Positions 35,657 through 49,300 of a stretch of 64,000 bases of DNA are shown piece by piece (positions within the stretch are counted from its first letter, which is position 1; each line of letters begins with the position of its first letter). A model generated the notes under the pieces. That model saw only the letters and a list, made by a program, of their open reading frames with translations, was not told the DNA's origin and made no database searches. This DNA is from Sitta carolinensis (Eukaryota > Chordata > Aves > Passeriformes > Sittidae). The stretch is taken from positions 3,100,001 through 3,164,000 of the forward strand of contig JAVUNC010000005.1 of NCBI GenBank assembly GCA_032173965.1, read 5' to 3'. Both the position numbers and the translations under genes were made by a program.

Positions 35657-38600
35657 GTGTGAAATCAATCCTTTGCTTTCAGTTTTGGTGGGTTTGGGTC
35701 TTTGTGGGCAGCTCAAGCTGTGCTGCCCTGTGGCAGTACCTTGGGCAGGGCCCATGGGGTGTTACCCAAGCAGGGTTACAAAACAGGTAGCAGTGCTGTG
35801 GCAGGTTTGTCCTCCACTGTTTTTACTTTCCTTCCTGATTAGCTCATGCCAAAAATTCCCCATGTTACCCCGTGTTTCAATAATGGAATCTAAATTTTAA
35901 GTTTTCAGGTGACAATGGGAATTAATGCTTTGCATTACCTTTTATGTGTTAGCCTCCCTCTTATGCATCCTGCAAGATCTTCTGTATTATGGTGAAGGTA
36001 GAAGAAGGAAGGCTGGTGAGACTGGCACAGCATTTCCTGCCTCCGATAGCTGTTTCTCCTTACTTTTAACAAATTTCACCAAAAACCCCAAGCCCAACTA
36101 AACAGAAAAACCTCATTTTCTAATTAAAATGAATTCAGCTTTAAAATATGGAAGTAAGAGTATTTTAGAGTCATTGTACCAGCTTTTAATTCTTTTTGCT
36201 AATGTTGATTAGGGTTTCATTATCACTGGTCCACTGCCCCTTCCCTTTCTTGTCCCACGGAGGCAGAGGCTGAGGAAACAGTGAAACCAACTATACAAGT
36301 GCTACAAAATGCAATTAACCTGAGAATTTTAACCGTGTCAGTGGAAAAAGCATACTTGTTTTCTCTATTTTTCAGCTATATGAGACTTGATTGCTAATAA
36401 GATAAACCTTTAAGAAACATGACCTAGTCCGACTTGCCCTTTGAATAGTGAACTGCACACAACTGTACTTTGTGTGGAAATAAATATATGTAAGGTTGTG
36501 AGTATAAAAATCCCAGACAGAAGAACTTAATTTTGCAAAAGAGTGTAATGAACAGGTGCAACCTGCACAAGTACTTAATTTAGAATTTTGTGGGGACAGA
36601 ATGGATGTCATGCTCTATTGTGCATATTGCTTTATTTTTTTTTTTTTTAAGAAGTAAGATCTCAAAGTCTGCCTTGTGAAATAGGTGTAAAAACTCTGCC
36701 CATTGTAAGGGTGACCATAAGCAACATCACCTTGTTGGGCAGAGGCATCCCCTGCTGTGCTGCTACAAATGTGGCACAGGGTAGATCCAGAGATTTAGCA
36801 AGCTGTAGGAATTGTGTGTTCAGGCTTTCTTGCATCATGGTCACCTAAAGGGTGCAGTTGCTGTGTGCTTCAGTCAGAGCAAGTGAAATTGTGATGAGGA
36901 ACAGGTATCTGAGGAGCAGGTACTGGGTTTGGTGTGTTCTGAACAGATGCTCATTCCAGTAACAAGGTGAGGATTGATTCATCCTGGCGAGTATTTCTGA
37001 GGCCCTGTAGACTTTAATTTTCTGTTTCCTTTAGTTGTATTTTATAGATCAGTAGCATTTCAGTGTTTCTTGCCTTAATACAACCCAGAAAATGGAAGTG
37101 TTGTTCAAAAAGAAATACTTTATTAAATTGGTAAGGAGATCCTAAGGTCTCACCCTTGTGAAGTTTGTTAAAAGGGTTGTTTTAAAAATCTAACAATGAA
37201 CTCTCTCAAACCAGGAGGAGACAAACGAAACGTAAATATCCTATGTGTAGACAGCATATATAAGAGTAGTGAGGAGGAAAACTTTGGGAAATGAATGGGG
37301 ATTTCAGCTCCCCTGTCCTGGCTTCTTGCTTTAGTCTGGTTCTTCAGGAAGGTAAACAAACACCATTCTGTCAGAGAAACCCAGCACCTTTGAAGTCTAA
37401 CAAGTTGCCCAGCAGTGTTGCAGTTGTTCTGGGGTTTTTTCCTTGGAAAATCATACTTAAAATATGCAAGAAAAGTCAAATCCAGCAAGGCTCAAAGCAG
37501 CTGCAGACAAATATCTGAGCGTTGGGAGGGGGAGAGGAGAGTTACAGACTGAACCTGACAATACATGGCATACAAAGAGAGGCTAAAAATTGAAATGGGG
37601 ACAGTTGTACTTTTTCTTTTTTTTCTGTATGTAACTTTTTATACTCTTTCTCTTGCAAGTTAGATCCAGGAGTTAGATTTTAGCAGTCCTTATAAATAAT
37701 GTATGAATCCTTTTAACACCTGAAGCAAGAAGATATTATTTCCAAAGTTGGATGAGAACCAGGAAAACTTCTGATGCCTAAGGGTAGTGTATCAGAGGAC
37801 CTATAGACACACACAACTTGAAAAAATGAATAAAATATTTTTTTAAATGGAAATTTAAAGGAAGCATTACATACAGTTGCTGAATGCAGATTTGTTATAG
37901 TTGATTAAAAATATTTACAGTTGAGGACATTTTAATTTTGAATTAAGTGTTTTCTGAAAATGGTGTTGTGCTCTGTGGTTTGTTTTTGAAATGGATGAGA
38001 TGGATCACAAAACTGCTGTATATGTTTTGTTCTATGTTTTTCCAAGTAAAATTTGGAAGAAAAACTTACTTTTGGAGATTAAAGGAACGGATGTTAAAAA
38101 TACTGAAGAATTGCAGAAACCATTTAAATACTTTGCAGTATTTTATAGTGTAAAAAAAGAAATGAAGTTCCTCAGATTGTTCAGTCCATAATATTTGAGT
38201 TGCTTTGAATAGGCAAGAATTAGAAATGGAGAGAGGCTTTGTGCACATTAGGGTGTGTGATGCAAATCTTTCAGTGACTTTAAGGAATTGTCAGCAGGAC
38301 TCCTTGTCCCGTTTTATATCAAAGCCTAGAGCTCAGCTCAGTTATGAACATTTATTTAGGGGTCAGAAATTACGAGTGCTGATATATTTTAGCAATATTG
38401 TAGCCACAACTTTTAGTAAGAACCCCCTTTTTTTTCAGCACTGTTAATTTAAAAACCAAACCAAGGCAGCGTTCAGTCTGCACCATGACCAGTAGGTGTT
38501 GCTGCCCTCCTTCCCAAAAGTCCTTCAGTTCTGCACATGTAACCAACTTCTTATTTTACTTTCTGCAGAGCTGGTGGTGGTTCAGGCTGTGCAGAGGCTG

Positions 38601-41600
38601 CCCAGCAGCTGGAGAGGTGTCTTAGTTATCATTGCCAGAGAACCCTTAAGAGCAGAAAGCCCTTCCAGCCTGAGAGGAGCCATCTCCTTCACTGTACTCA
38701 GCAGTAAGAAATTCAGAAAAAGCTGCAAGTGTTTCCTGAAGTTGAGGGGGAAAGGGAGAAGGATAAATAAATTTTCAAGATCTATAATTTGTGTCAGCCA
38801 GAAGTTCAGTTCAGTGATGCAACTTTTGTTCCAAGAAAGCAGAAAATGTTTTCTTGCTTTCAGTATAGAATGCAAGCTCTAACCAAATACTTGAGTTGCA
38901 AGGATCTGCATATATAATTCTGTATATTATAAAACAATCTGACTCAGTATTGCCATGGAAAATGTTGGGGTTTTAGCAGTATTTTTACAAAGGACACTGA
39001 AGGGATAATTTTATGCCAATGTATCATGATGTTTGCTGTCTGCCTATTTTTAATTAGTCTCCTTTTTGTTTTTGAGTTAGTTTAGCACTGTTGTCACTAA
39101 AATGTCATGGTAAACTTGTAAAACAGATTAAAAAAGGAGAAAAATATAAATTAGTTACAAAACATGATGGTCATGCTTTATTTCTTGTGCTTTAATGCAA
39201 GAGAGCATACATTTTACAATAATAAATCAACTTCATAGAATTTGTTGATTGCATTTGAAGCAAAACAGTATGTGCTGAAACTAGGCCAGCTGAGAAAGCC
39301 CAGATACTTCTCCACAGCTAATAATAATCACTGTTACATTTTGTGATGATGTTGGGAGGCCTGAGTCCTGATGTTGTAAGAACATGTACCATTCTCTGTA
39401 ATTAAAACAAAGGAAAGTGAGGTGTGAATCCTGCATATGCCATGGTATCCTAATTTTTAAGCTTTCTGGAATTAATCTCTACCTGCACTTGCTGCCTCTT
39501 GTTATCACTTCATTTTAAAAAATAAGAATTTTTTTTTTTTTAATAACCACTTTATGTCGACTGCTCTCTTTTTGTGACTTTTTGAAGTCACAGGCAGTCC
39601 ATCCCTGCTTCTGTGTCTGGAAAACTGAAGAAGACACCTTGGTTTTGAGTGTGCAATACTGTTCAAAGGCTGTAGTATTTGCATTGAACCCTTGTTCCTC
39701 TCTTACACTCTAATTGTGCTGGTGCATGTCAGCAGGATATGAGGGAGAAAACACGAGTCTCTTCCCAATAGTTTAAGTATTTTGTGGGGAGAAGGGTAGC
39801 TTTTAGAGAGTCAGACTTTCTCTGCAGTTCCAGCTGCATTTTTTTCTCTCCTCTGTTTCGTACTACTTCACTCCCACTCCTAGAGGTTCAGCTCCTTTCC
39901 CTTGAAAATGATCTGGGAACAAATGTAATTTTTACCAGGCATTAAATTTTGTTGTCTTTCATTCCTGGTAATGTGTGCTCAAGCATTGGCATTGTATTTC
40001 TGATCACTGAGTCAGGACAAGTTCTTGGCACAGTTTACAAATTCAGATTTATTTGTAGCCTTTTCTGTCAGAGCATTTTATTTCCCTGTCAGATCAAAGC
40101 ATAAAATTGCTGATCTTCTTACAGTCCTGCCTTTTCCTCTCTTTGCTGCTGATGTGATGTTAGGACCTGTTACCTACTAAAACCTGATGCTTCCAGCCAC
40201 CTGGAAGCGTGGAAACCCAGCTGTCAAATTGCAGCTCATCTCAGCACATCTCCAGTTTTTTTCATGCCGTGGTAGCTGTTGCAAATCTCGTTTGAATTGA
40301 TGAGAATTGGGGTGCTGGTGAAGCAGGGTGCTAATCAAAGGAACACATTTTTGTGTCTAGTTTCTACCAGTGCTAGAATTGTAATTGTATAAAGCATTAA
40401 GCATCAGGGTGACAATAAGCATTAGTGTCTAGCTCCAGTGGGAAATACATCAGAACTTTGAAATTGTCAGTGCCCCTTCAGGCTGGCAGTGCTTTCTGTG
40501 GCCGTGGTCCAGAAGGGAATGTAGCAAGTCGTGGATCTCAGACCAGAGTGATTTCAGTCTCTGGTTTCTCCAAGGGTTAAGCAAAGCCAATCCCTCTTTG
40601 TAAATCAGAATGTCTTGGGCTTTCAAAGGGATCCTGGGGTAGGTATCCACTTTGCCATTTTGGTAATGCAGGTCTCGCTGTTGTCTGCCTTTCCCCAGCT
40701 CGGTTTAACCCCCCAGACTAAACTCTCTCATTCTAGCAGCTGCACCAATGATTTAAAAGCAGCGATGATCTTTTCATCAGAACTTTTTCAGTATAGTTGG
40801 TTAGGAAACCACCACTCCTCGACAAGCAGGTACAGTGCATTCCAGCAGTCTGGAGAGTTAAAGCCCTGCCAGAGTGTGAAGTTTTTACTCCTGGCTGCTC
40901 ACTGTGCCTGCTTGCTGATACTCAGCAGCATCCTTTACCTGTGTGTGCAGTGCACTGAGAGCCAGACTCTGATTGCTTTTGTCAGGAGGGATCCTCACGT
41001 CTGCAGCAGCCCAGCAAGGAAGGAGCAACAGGAGAAACAGACAAAATGAGAAAAGCAGCCAAGCTTGAGATGCAGCCAGAAGAAAGGCATTGGGAAAGAG
41101 CCAATAGGAGAGGCAGGTTTCAAAGGAAAAAAGGAAAATGCGAGACGGGAACAAAAAAAAAAAAAGTGTACAGAAAATGTGCCTGGTTTAAATCTTGCCA
41201 TTAGACAGAAAAATAATTTCTCTGCAAGGCGTGCTGATAAAGCTGTAGTTGGGAGGACAACGGTATCTCTACCTTTTCTTAAGAAGTTGTATCATAATCG
41301 AAAGCATAATTTCCAGTGAAATCCTGCAAGAAAGGATTTAATGAAGTTTGGAGGTTTTTTTAATGTGAAGTTAAATAGATTTTCACAGGAGAGCTTCTTT
41401 AATTTGCAGCACTTGGAGAAAAAAAAAAAATCAGTGTAATAAGTTCCATAGTAAAACTTTATCTGTGGCAGGAACTAACTCACATAGCTGGGATCCGGAG
41501 ACTGTGGAGGCAGACACATGCAATATTTTATATTGTCTGGGAGACTGGTACCTAACTTCTAATAATTCATGTCTTTGGGGAAAAAAACACAAAACTCTTG

Positions 41601-43492
41601 CTATTTTTTAAGAAACTTAATGACAGCTGGAAGTGGGGATTGGAGGACACGGATTAGAAGGCTTTTTTCTTTAACTGTAGGAGAGGCTTGTGTTGAATTT
41701 TCATGTTTTTGTTTGTTGGGGTCTTTTAAGTATTTTATCCTTCAGAATAAATAAACCAGGTTGAACCTGGCTATGCATGAAGAAGCAAATCAGAAAATAA
41801 ATTTTATAAAGATCGTGCCTCCACTTTTTTACAAGTAATAGGACGGAGTTAGTAAAACTAACTGTAAAAATACAGCATTGTGAAAATGTATTGGTTTAGC
41901 TTCTTCAGCTATCTAGTTTTATTTGCTGCATATACAATTGAAATGAAGCTAATGTGACTTCAAGGGGATATCATCCTTTTAAAACCTTCTCAAAGATTTT
42001 TCTGTTTTCCAGACCTGTTTAGATAACTTACAAGTTAGTGATTCTTAAGGATTCAAAAATAAAAAAACTGCAAAACACAGAAGTTGCCTGATAAAAGCCA
42101 GCCTTTTGCAGTAAATTATTTACATGGAATGGGAATGAAAGTCATGGATCCTTTCACTGCATTGTGATGTGCAAATTGCAATTTTGGTTCGAATAAAACT
42201 GAAGGAGAAAATGGGACTTTGTGATAAAAGGATTCTATTGTCTTGTGTATTTTGAACAGAAATGCTGTCATGATTTTAATTTCCTACTGATCCTTTTTCA
42301 GCAAAACTTTTGTCACTTGTCTTGACTCGTCACGTCAGATCAGTTTTTTTCCCTTTTCTGACAATGTGTGACTTTGTTTAGTGCCTGCTTTGCTTCCTGC
42401 ACTGTCTACTGCAGCTATGCTCGAGGATTTTATTTCAGCAGGATCATCAGACACCTTTGTGCCTTTGGAAGCATGAGTTTCAAATTAGGTTATCGTCTGA
42501 TAGCTGGGTGTTACTGTTCTTGGGCCTTTCAGACTTTCCCTAACTTAGCCCTGAGTGTTTTTGGGGACTTTAGGGAAGTGAGTGAGAAATGGAAAGTCTG
42601 TCTGATTCTTTAAGCAGGATAGAAGAGAAGCACATCTGGCCTGTTTTAAGGGCTGGCCGTGTAACTTTCTTATTTTTTAGTGTTTTCACTTCATGCAGGA
42701 ATGTTTCCTGTTTTTCTTTAATCAAATTCTTTCCTTTCTTTCTCTGACTTCTTCCACCAAGGATGCTTTAACTTAATGAACATGTTAGTGATTGCTAACC
42801 ATTCCTGGCACTTAAAAAACAAATAAAAATAATTTTAGCTACTGGGAGCAAAGCCACGAATTTGATTGTTACCTCCCTGAATGGGAATTTGTGCCAAACT
42901 TCTGGAGAAATGTCTCAGTCCAAGCAAGCCTTAATTTTGTACTGGGATGTACACGTGGCCTTAAGCAATGCCAGCATCCTGCTGCTTATTAGCAACTGTG
43001 GCATTTACACAGACACAGGGAATGGTTCACACCTGGAATTCAGGAGCTGGCCCTGCAAATAGTTTTTCTGAATAACACAACTGCCCAGAGAACTGTTACT
43101 TGCAGAATAACTTTTCTCAGTTTAACACCTCTGAAGTGTCGGAAATGTTTCCTACCTTCTGTGAAAAATATCCATGCTTGGAGCTGTTTGGAAATAGATA
43201 CTGCTTGGTGTTTTGTGCACATTTTCAAGTGTAGCTGAGACTAACCTTGATCTCAGCATCAGAAAAAAATGTTGTCTAGACAAAGATCACGAGTGGATTA
43301 TGGGACCCCGTATCTCTCTTGCATTAATCAGGGGAATGACTCATTATAAGCTTCCACATGTGGTACAGTCCAGGTTAAGACTAAAGAATTCTAATTTTTA
43401 AAATTATGACTAAGAAAGCTCATTTGAATTATTTGTCTTTTGCCACACACAGATAAGCACTTTACCATAGAGCTCTTGACTTCAGTGTCTTC

Positions 43493-43580
43493 TTAGAATT
43501 AGGTTGGAAGGGACCTTGGAGATCATCTTCTTCCAGTCTTCTCTTCGGGTACATGCTCCTGTTTTCTCCAGCTCAGCTAA
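43493..43580 (-). mobile_element. CR1 LINE 3' tail
   Basis: Antisense end: TTAGAATTAGGTTGGAAGGG, then ACCTTGGAGATCATC and TCCAGTC. Only the last 60-90 bp are recognisable. Confidence 0.8.
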
Positions 43581-46237
43581 AGAGAATGCTAGTGACTGGG
43601 TAAGTCATTAGGAAGGGATAACTCACTTTTGTGTGTAGGCAATTCAGGTTAATTCTGCAAGACTTGGTGAAATGCAGAGTTGGATGGATAGCAGGGAGAG
43701 TTCAAATGCAAAGGCATTTGGAGACATGACCTGGTTCATGCAGCCAGATGCTTGGATAATTAAAGTTCATCTTTAGCTGCGTTGTCTTGGAATCTTTCAT
43801 TTTTGTAATTGCACTCATTAGAAACATTAATGGTTTTCTGATGACTTGACAGGTGGTATTTTTCTGTATTTCTCTAGTTTGGATTGTGTTTCTTTGAACA
43901 GCATGACTGGGTAAAATGTAACCCAGTGTGCATGTTGTGTTTAAATGTGCATTGTTTGGGTCGGTTAAGCAAAGCCTCCCAGAGCATACCTGTGTTTTTG
44001 AGGAGCAGTGTTAAACTTGAGCAGGGCTGGATCTGGCTTGTACTTAGCCCAAGGCTGGAAAACAGTGGGTCTTCAGGTGGTAACACAGTAAGTCACAAAT
44101 TTCTCTGACTTGGTTTGAGATTAATTTTTCAGTGATGGTTATAAGCGATGACGCCACGCTGCCAGGGGTGGTATTTTATATGGAGAGATAAACTGAAGTT
44201 CAGCTCTGCATGTGTGTGTTTAAAAGAGGTCGATAACAACTTAAATGGCCTTTCTTCTGGCCACTTTACAATCTGCAACATTCTACTTAATTTATTTTCT
44301 TTGCTGAACTTGTTTGCCCTCTGCATTCTCACTGTTGATGTCTGCTGCTTTCCCATTCCAAAGGGTTGTGTTAAAGGAAGAGTCTGTGTTTCATGTGTAT
44401 TCCTACAGTTGGGATGGAGCATACTTTTCTTCAAACGTTATGAGCTCTTTTCCCTGAGGGGAGGAGGATGGTACAGATTCTGGGTGTCTGAGCAGTACAG
44501 CTTAACAGATTGGCCAAATAATCCATCCTGAACTGGAGAGTGAATAATTTTAATACCCCTTATCTTGCATAGATTTTTATGGATATTCATCTCAGCAAAT
44601 GAACTTTGCATTTCTAAATATTTGGAGCAGCATGTTCGTTCAGGCACAGCATATTTGAATCTTAATATTCTCCGAGTTTCTCCACGTTTCTCTGGGTTTC
44701 TGTGCATGTGGGACTTTGGTTCCAGGCTTATTTAAACAAATATTTTGTACTCGTGTGCAGACAATGCTAATTATGTCTGACAGTCACAATTGGGAATAGC
44801 ATGGAGGAAATAATAGTTCTTGACCAATCGCTAAAACACAGGAAGTCCCGGTGCCATAGGAAGGGAGAGAAACTCGCTTCTCATTTCCTTTGGAGTCCAG
44901 TGTGTTCAGATTAACTTTAAAGGGAGCTGAGGTGCAGCTCTGAGGATTTAGGCTTCAATCATGTGCTCCCTTCGTGTGGAGCCCGTCTCAGCAGGCAGCA
45001 AGGCACCAGCCAGGAGAGCTCTCACAGCCCAGCTGCTGGGGATCCTATTGCAAATTAAAAATGAAACAAGGATGTGTTTGGTTTTGCATGGGAAACTTTT
45101 TAACACAGTCACTCACAAGGTTTCCTCTCTGCTCTGAGTATTTTAAATTATAATATTTCTGGAGGTGATAGCTCATCTGTTATCTTTCAGAAATAACTTG
45201 TTTCTTTTGCTGTTTTAAGGAAAACTGATTATTTTTTACCATACAGTTTTAGTTTTCTGTATTACAGGCTTTACATGTTCAGAATAACAAAATTTGCATT
45301 CAGTTACCTTTTATTGGGGTGTGTATAAAATATTCTAGAAATATTTTCAGTGTGATCAAAACATGTACATAAATTCTTTGGGGTCTTTGAATAGAAAAGG
45401 TACAGTTAAATCAAATATCCTTGGACAGGGATCTTGAGTTGGGATATTTGGGGGGGGGGGGATTTTAAGAAGCTTTAGAATTACAAGTGAAAATCTTTTT
45501 GGATTTTGGTGAGATTTAGCCATCTGCTTATCCTCCTGTAGCATCAGACCTTAACTTTTCTTTCCAAAGTCCTTAAAACCATGATATTAAATCACACTGG
45601 TTGTGATGAGCTAAAAAAACAAGGTGGAATTTTATTGTAATGGTGTTGCTGTATAGTTCAGTTACTCTTTCAAATGCCAGCATGTGAAGGGTTTATCACA
45701 ATACACAATATTGAGTGTATTGACACAATTCAGTATTTTTTTAGGACTCTTTGGGAAAGTAACCTTTGTGCGAATTAAAAAGCGATAAGTATCTTAATGT
45801 TGATATTGCAAACAACAAACTTCCCTTAGATGAGCTGATTTTCACAGAGTACACTTTATGCTTAGTATCTGTTTAAAATTTCCAGTGATTCAGACTGAAA
45901 CACTGAATTTCCTCTAAACCTCAGTTTTACAAGGAGCACATCTATTTAGGGAGTTTTTCCTTCACGCAGATATTCCTTCTGACATGAGCTCACTCACTGA
46001 GCTGAGCTCCTTGCAGGTACCTTTGGACCATCTCTGTTGAGATGAGCTCCCATCACATCTCCAAATCCCCTGGTGGAATGTCACACAGATGGGATGCTTG
46101 GGTACAACTGTGGTCCTAAAATCTAACCCTGCTGCCCAGCCAAAGGCAAAATGTTCCTTGTGTGGAAAGTGAAGAATGTCAGATGAAATTGGAGGTTGAA
46201 TTTTGCAGTATCAATAATCCACGTGCCCCTGTGTGGG

Positions 46238-46323
46238 GGATGTCTCCTGTGCCCTGCTGTTGTGGGCTAAAATTTTCCTAGGTCACAGGCTAAGCCAAGC
46301 AGGGCTCCTAACAGGAGACATCC
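46238..46323. repeat. 86-nt stem-loop in TAF3 intron 2
   Basis: GGATGTCTCCTGT (46238-46250) pairs perfectly with 46311-46323. GCCCTGCT (46251-46258) then pairs with 46298-46305 after a 5-nt bulge, and GGCT (46265-46268) with 46293-46296. That gives about 25 pairs around a 24-nt loop. Size and shape resemble a microRNA precursor, but no known miRNA is recognised. Confidence 0.75.
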
Positions 46324-49300
46324 AAGGCAATCCAGGGAAGCAGGAAACGGTGTTGATTAATAGATGGCACTTTATAAGAGGCTCAGTCTGCCGTCGAGCC
46401 TGGCATATTTCAAATGAGATGAAAAATTAAGTCCTTGCCACTTGTGGTGATTAAAGCCTCGGTGGCTCACTTTTCAAGAGTAGCATGTGAACCCTGCTGG
46501 CATGGTTCCAGTTGGGTTATAGAGTTCTGCCAACCTAAATGCCCCAAGCAGTTTCAAATTCGTGGAGGAGAAACAGCTCAGTGCTGTTCTGTGCCGCCAC
46601 GTAGCCGCCACATCCTCCCACCACAATTCCTGGGTTTCAGCAGCAATTGAAGGGATGCTGTGCTAAAGGCACTCCCATTCACTGAAAGCACCCAGCAAGC
46701 CTCTGTTTATTTTTTTCAGGGTAAATCCAGCAGTGTATGTGTGTTTTCTAGCTTGGTGTTAGACCTCTGTGTGTGAATGATGATAAATAACTGCAAGGTT
46801 GTTTTGCTCTTTTATGACAGAGTAGAGCCCATCCTGTCAAATCTGTGTTTGCAGAGAGGAGAACCATGTTGGATCCAAAGGTGCTGTCAAGACAGTGAAG
46901 GAACTGAGACAAATAGAAATGTTTATTTTTTTTATCTCAATAATTTTCTTCCTTTCTCATGTACATAAGGGCTTATTCTGTGCATAATATAGAGAGTAAT
47001 GTCCATATGGTATTTTTAGCAGCCAAAGTATAGAAAAAATATGGACTTAGAGAGTGATTAAATGCAAAGAGCCAAGCAGAGGGACAGGACAACTGTCTGC
47101 TGTGAAAGAAAGGTGTGGGAAGTTGATGCTGGCAGTGCCACCAGAATAATGCATGTTGGGGTTAAATAACTTCCAGCAGGATTTGTATAAAATGGAATCT
47201 TTGTTATCAGCCCCTGGTGGAACAGCCAACACTTGTGCTGCTCTCAGACTCCAGAGTTGCACATGTGCTTGTGCTGTGCAGTAGCTTTGGCCTTATCTAA
47301 ATGGAAAACCCTTTCCAGCTTGAGAACAACTTAGCAACTTTTTAATATCAAAAAGAGCACATTATACACAACACATGTACAAGACTCAAAGGAACATGTA
47401 TGCTGCCTAAAGTTTTTGGAGCTGGCGTGTGTGTGTTAATCTCCTGAGAGTTCATTGCTCCAAGCTTTTATCGGGAGCAAAGGGAGGCAGAGCTGAAGAC
47501 TTCTGTGCTCTGCTACTCCATCTGAAAGAACCAGCTCCTTTTTCCTTAGTTCAAGGCAAAGAAGTGTGTGTACATCGTTCCTATCAATGCAGTCACAGGA
47601 CTCTGACTTCCTTTTTAAGTGAAAATAAATGAAAATATTCTCACTCTCTATTGTTAAGTGGTGGAGGAGCTTTCTGCTACAGCCTCATTGTCTTAGATCT
47701 GTTTCTCAGTGCAGCACATCTTTGCATTAGGCTGTTAGTACCTTTTAATGTCATTTGGAAGAGATGAAACGTACTGGTAGCATCTCAGGGGGAAGACTCT
47801 AGATGCTGGTTTTCTGAGGAAAAGCTTAGATGTGGATTAAAAACCTGCTTGCTTTTTTCCTTGTCTCAAGCTGACTGCAGCTCAGACTCCTCCGAGTTAC
47901 TGCAGCCTCTCCATGTCCAGTTTTGCAGTTTCTTTGCTGCTTTAATTGGTGTGAGTTTGGCTTTCCCAGATAGGCTTTTCTGAAAGGACAAGTGAGATGG
48001 GGGAACAAGGCGAGCTCCAGAGGGACAGATCCCAGCAATAAGTTGTGTCCACTTGGTATCACATTAACAGGGGGAGAACAGGACAGTGATCAGGTAACAC
48101 CTAAACACTATTCTCCAGAATTAGATGACTTTGTTTCCTTCCCTGCATTTGTTGTCCCAGCATCTCCAGAGGTCAGGGTTGCTTTTTGAAGAGTTGCATT
48201 AGTGCCATTCTCTCTGTGAAGGGTAGGTCATTCCTTTCTGTGGCTTTAGGGAGGAGCTGTAACCTTGTCATTTCAATGAGCCAAAGCTTTGTTAAACCTG
48301 GAACCTTTCCTGGTCAGAGGTACATGGTACATGAACTTATCTAAGGCAGTTCAGTCTCTAAAAACAGTCTGCAAGGAGAAATTTTGCTTCCTCGTGGAAA
48401 GAGACAGATTCCTAATTACCACAGGGATGACAAAGAATGACATTTGGCTAAAATCCAGAGCAATATTCAGCCTCATTGCCTCCTGCTGCAGAGTGAGCCA
48501 CCTGAGCTGTCCTGTCATCACACTTGCTGATGTAATGTAAGGAAAGTTAGAGATAAAAGTGGAGATTTTCAACATTATTTTCCCTCACACTTGTATTGGA
48601 GAGCATATTATTGCTATACTTATCAAGAATTTATATTTCTTTACTGTTTGCTCTCTGTATTGAGCTACCTACCTACCTTCACTATGCTGTATCAAAGGTG
48701 CAACTTTTATTCTGCAAAACCCGAGAAATTTCTCTCCAGTTTTTATTTTGCCTTTTATGTTCATGTCTCATTTACAGCAAAATATGTGTTCTTTAAATAA
48801 CAACAGCATAGTCTGGTTACATATGGCAAAGGAAATAATACAGATGAAAAAATCTAGGTTTTCCCTAGTCCGAGTCCATATAGCATCTTATATTGCTGTG
48901 TGTTATGTGGCTATAAAATGCTTTGCACAAGTGGAATATTTTAAATTATTATATATATACAATTAATAAATTATTAGCCATTTTTTTTTAATTTAGCAGC
49001 ACTAAAAGATTAGTAGTGTTTAATGCATTTTGATTTAAACTAATTAAATGTGTTAATTTCTAGGTTTACTTGAAATTGTTTACTAGCACTTATAAAGAAA
49101 ACAAAGGAGCATATATCCAGAGGGAGGGATTGCTTGCTTTCAGAATGGAAACTTCAGGAGGGAAGGCGAGAGGAGCCAGATGAGGAAAATTAAATGTTTC
49201 AGGACGGTCTGAGCACTGGAGATCAGATAACTGCACTCGTGGTGTATCTTCTTGGAGGTGGTATTAGTAGTTCCTCTGCAGTGATCTCTACTGAAGAACA

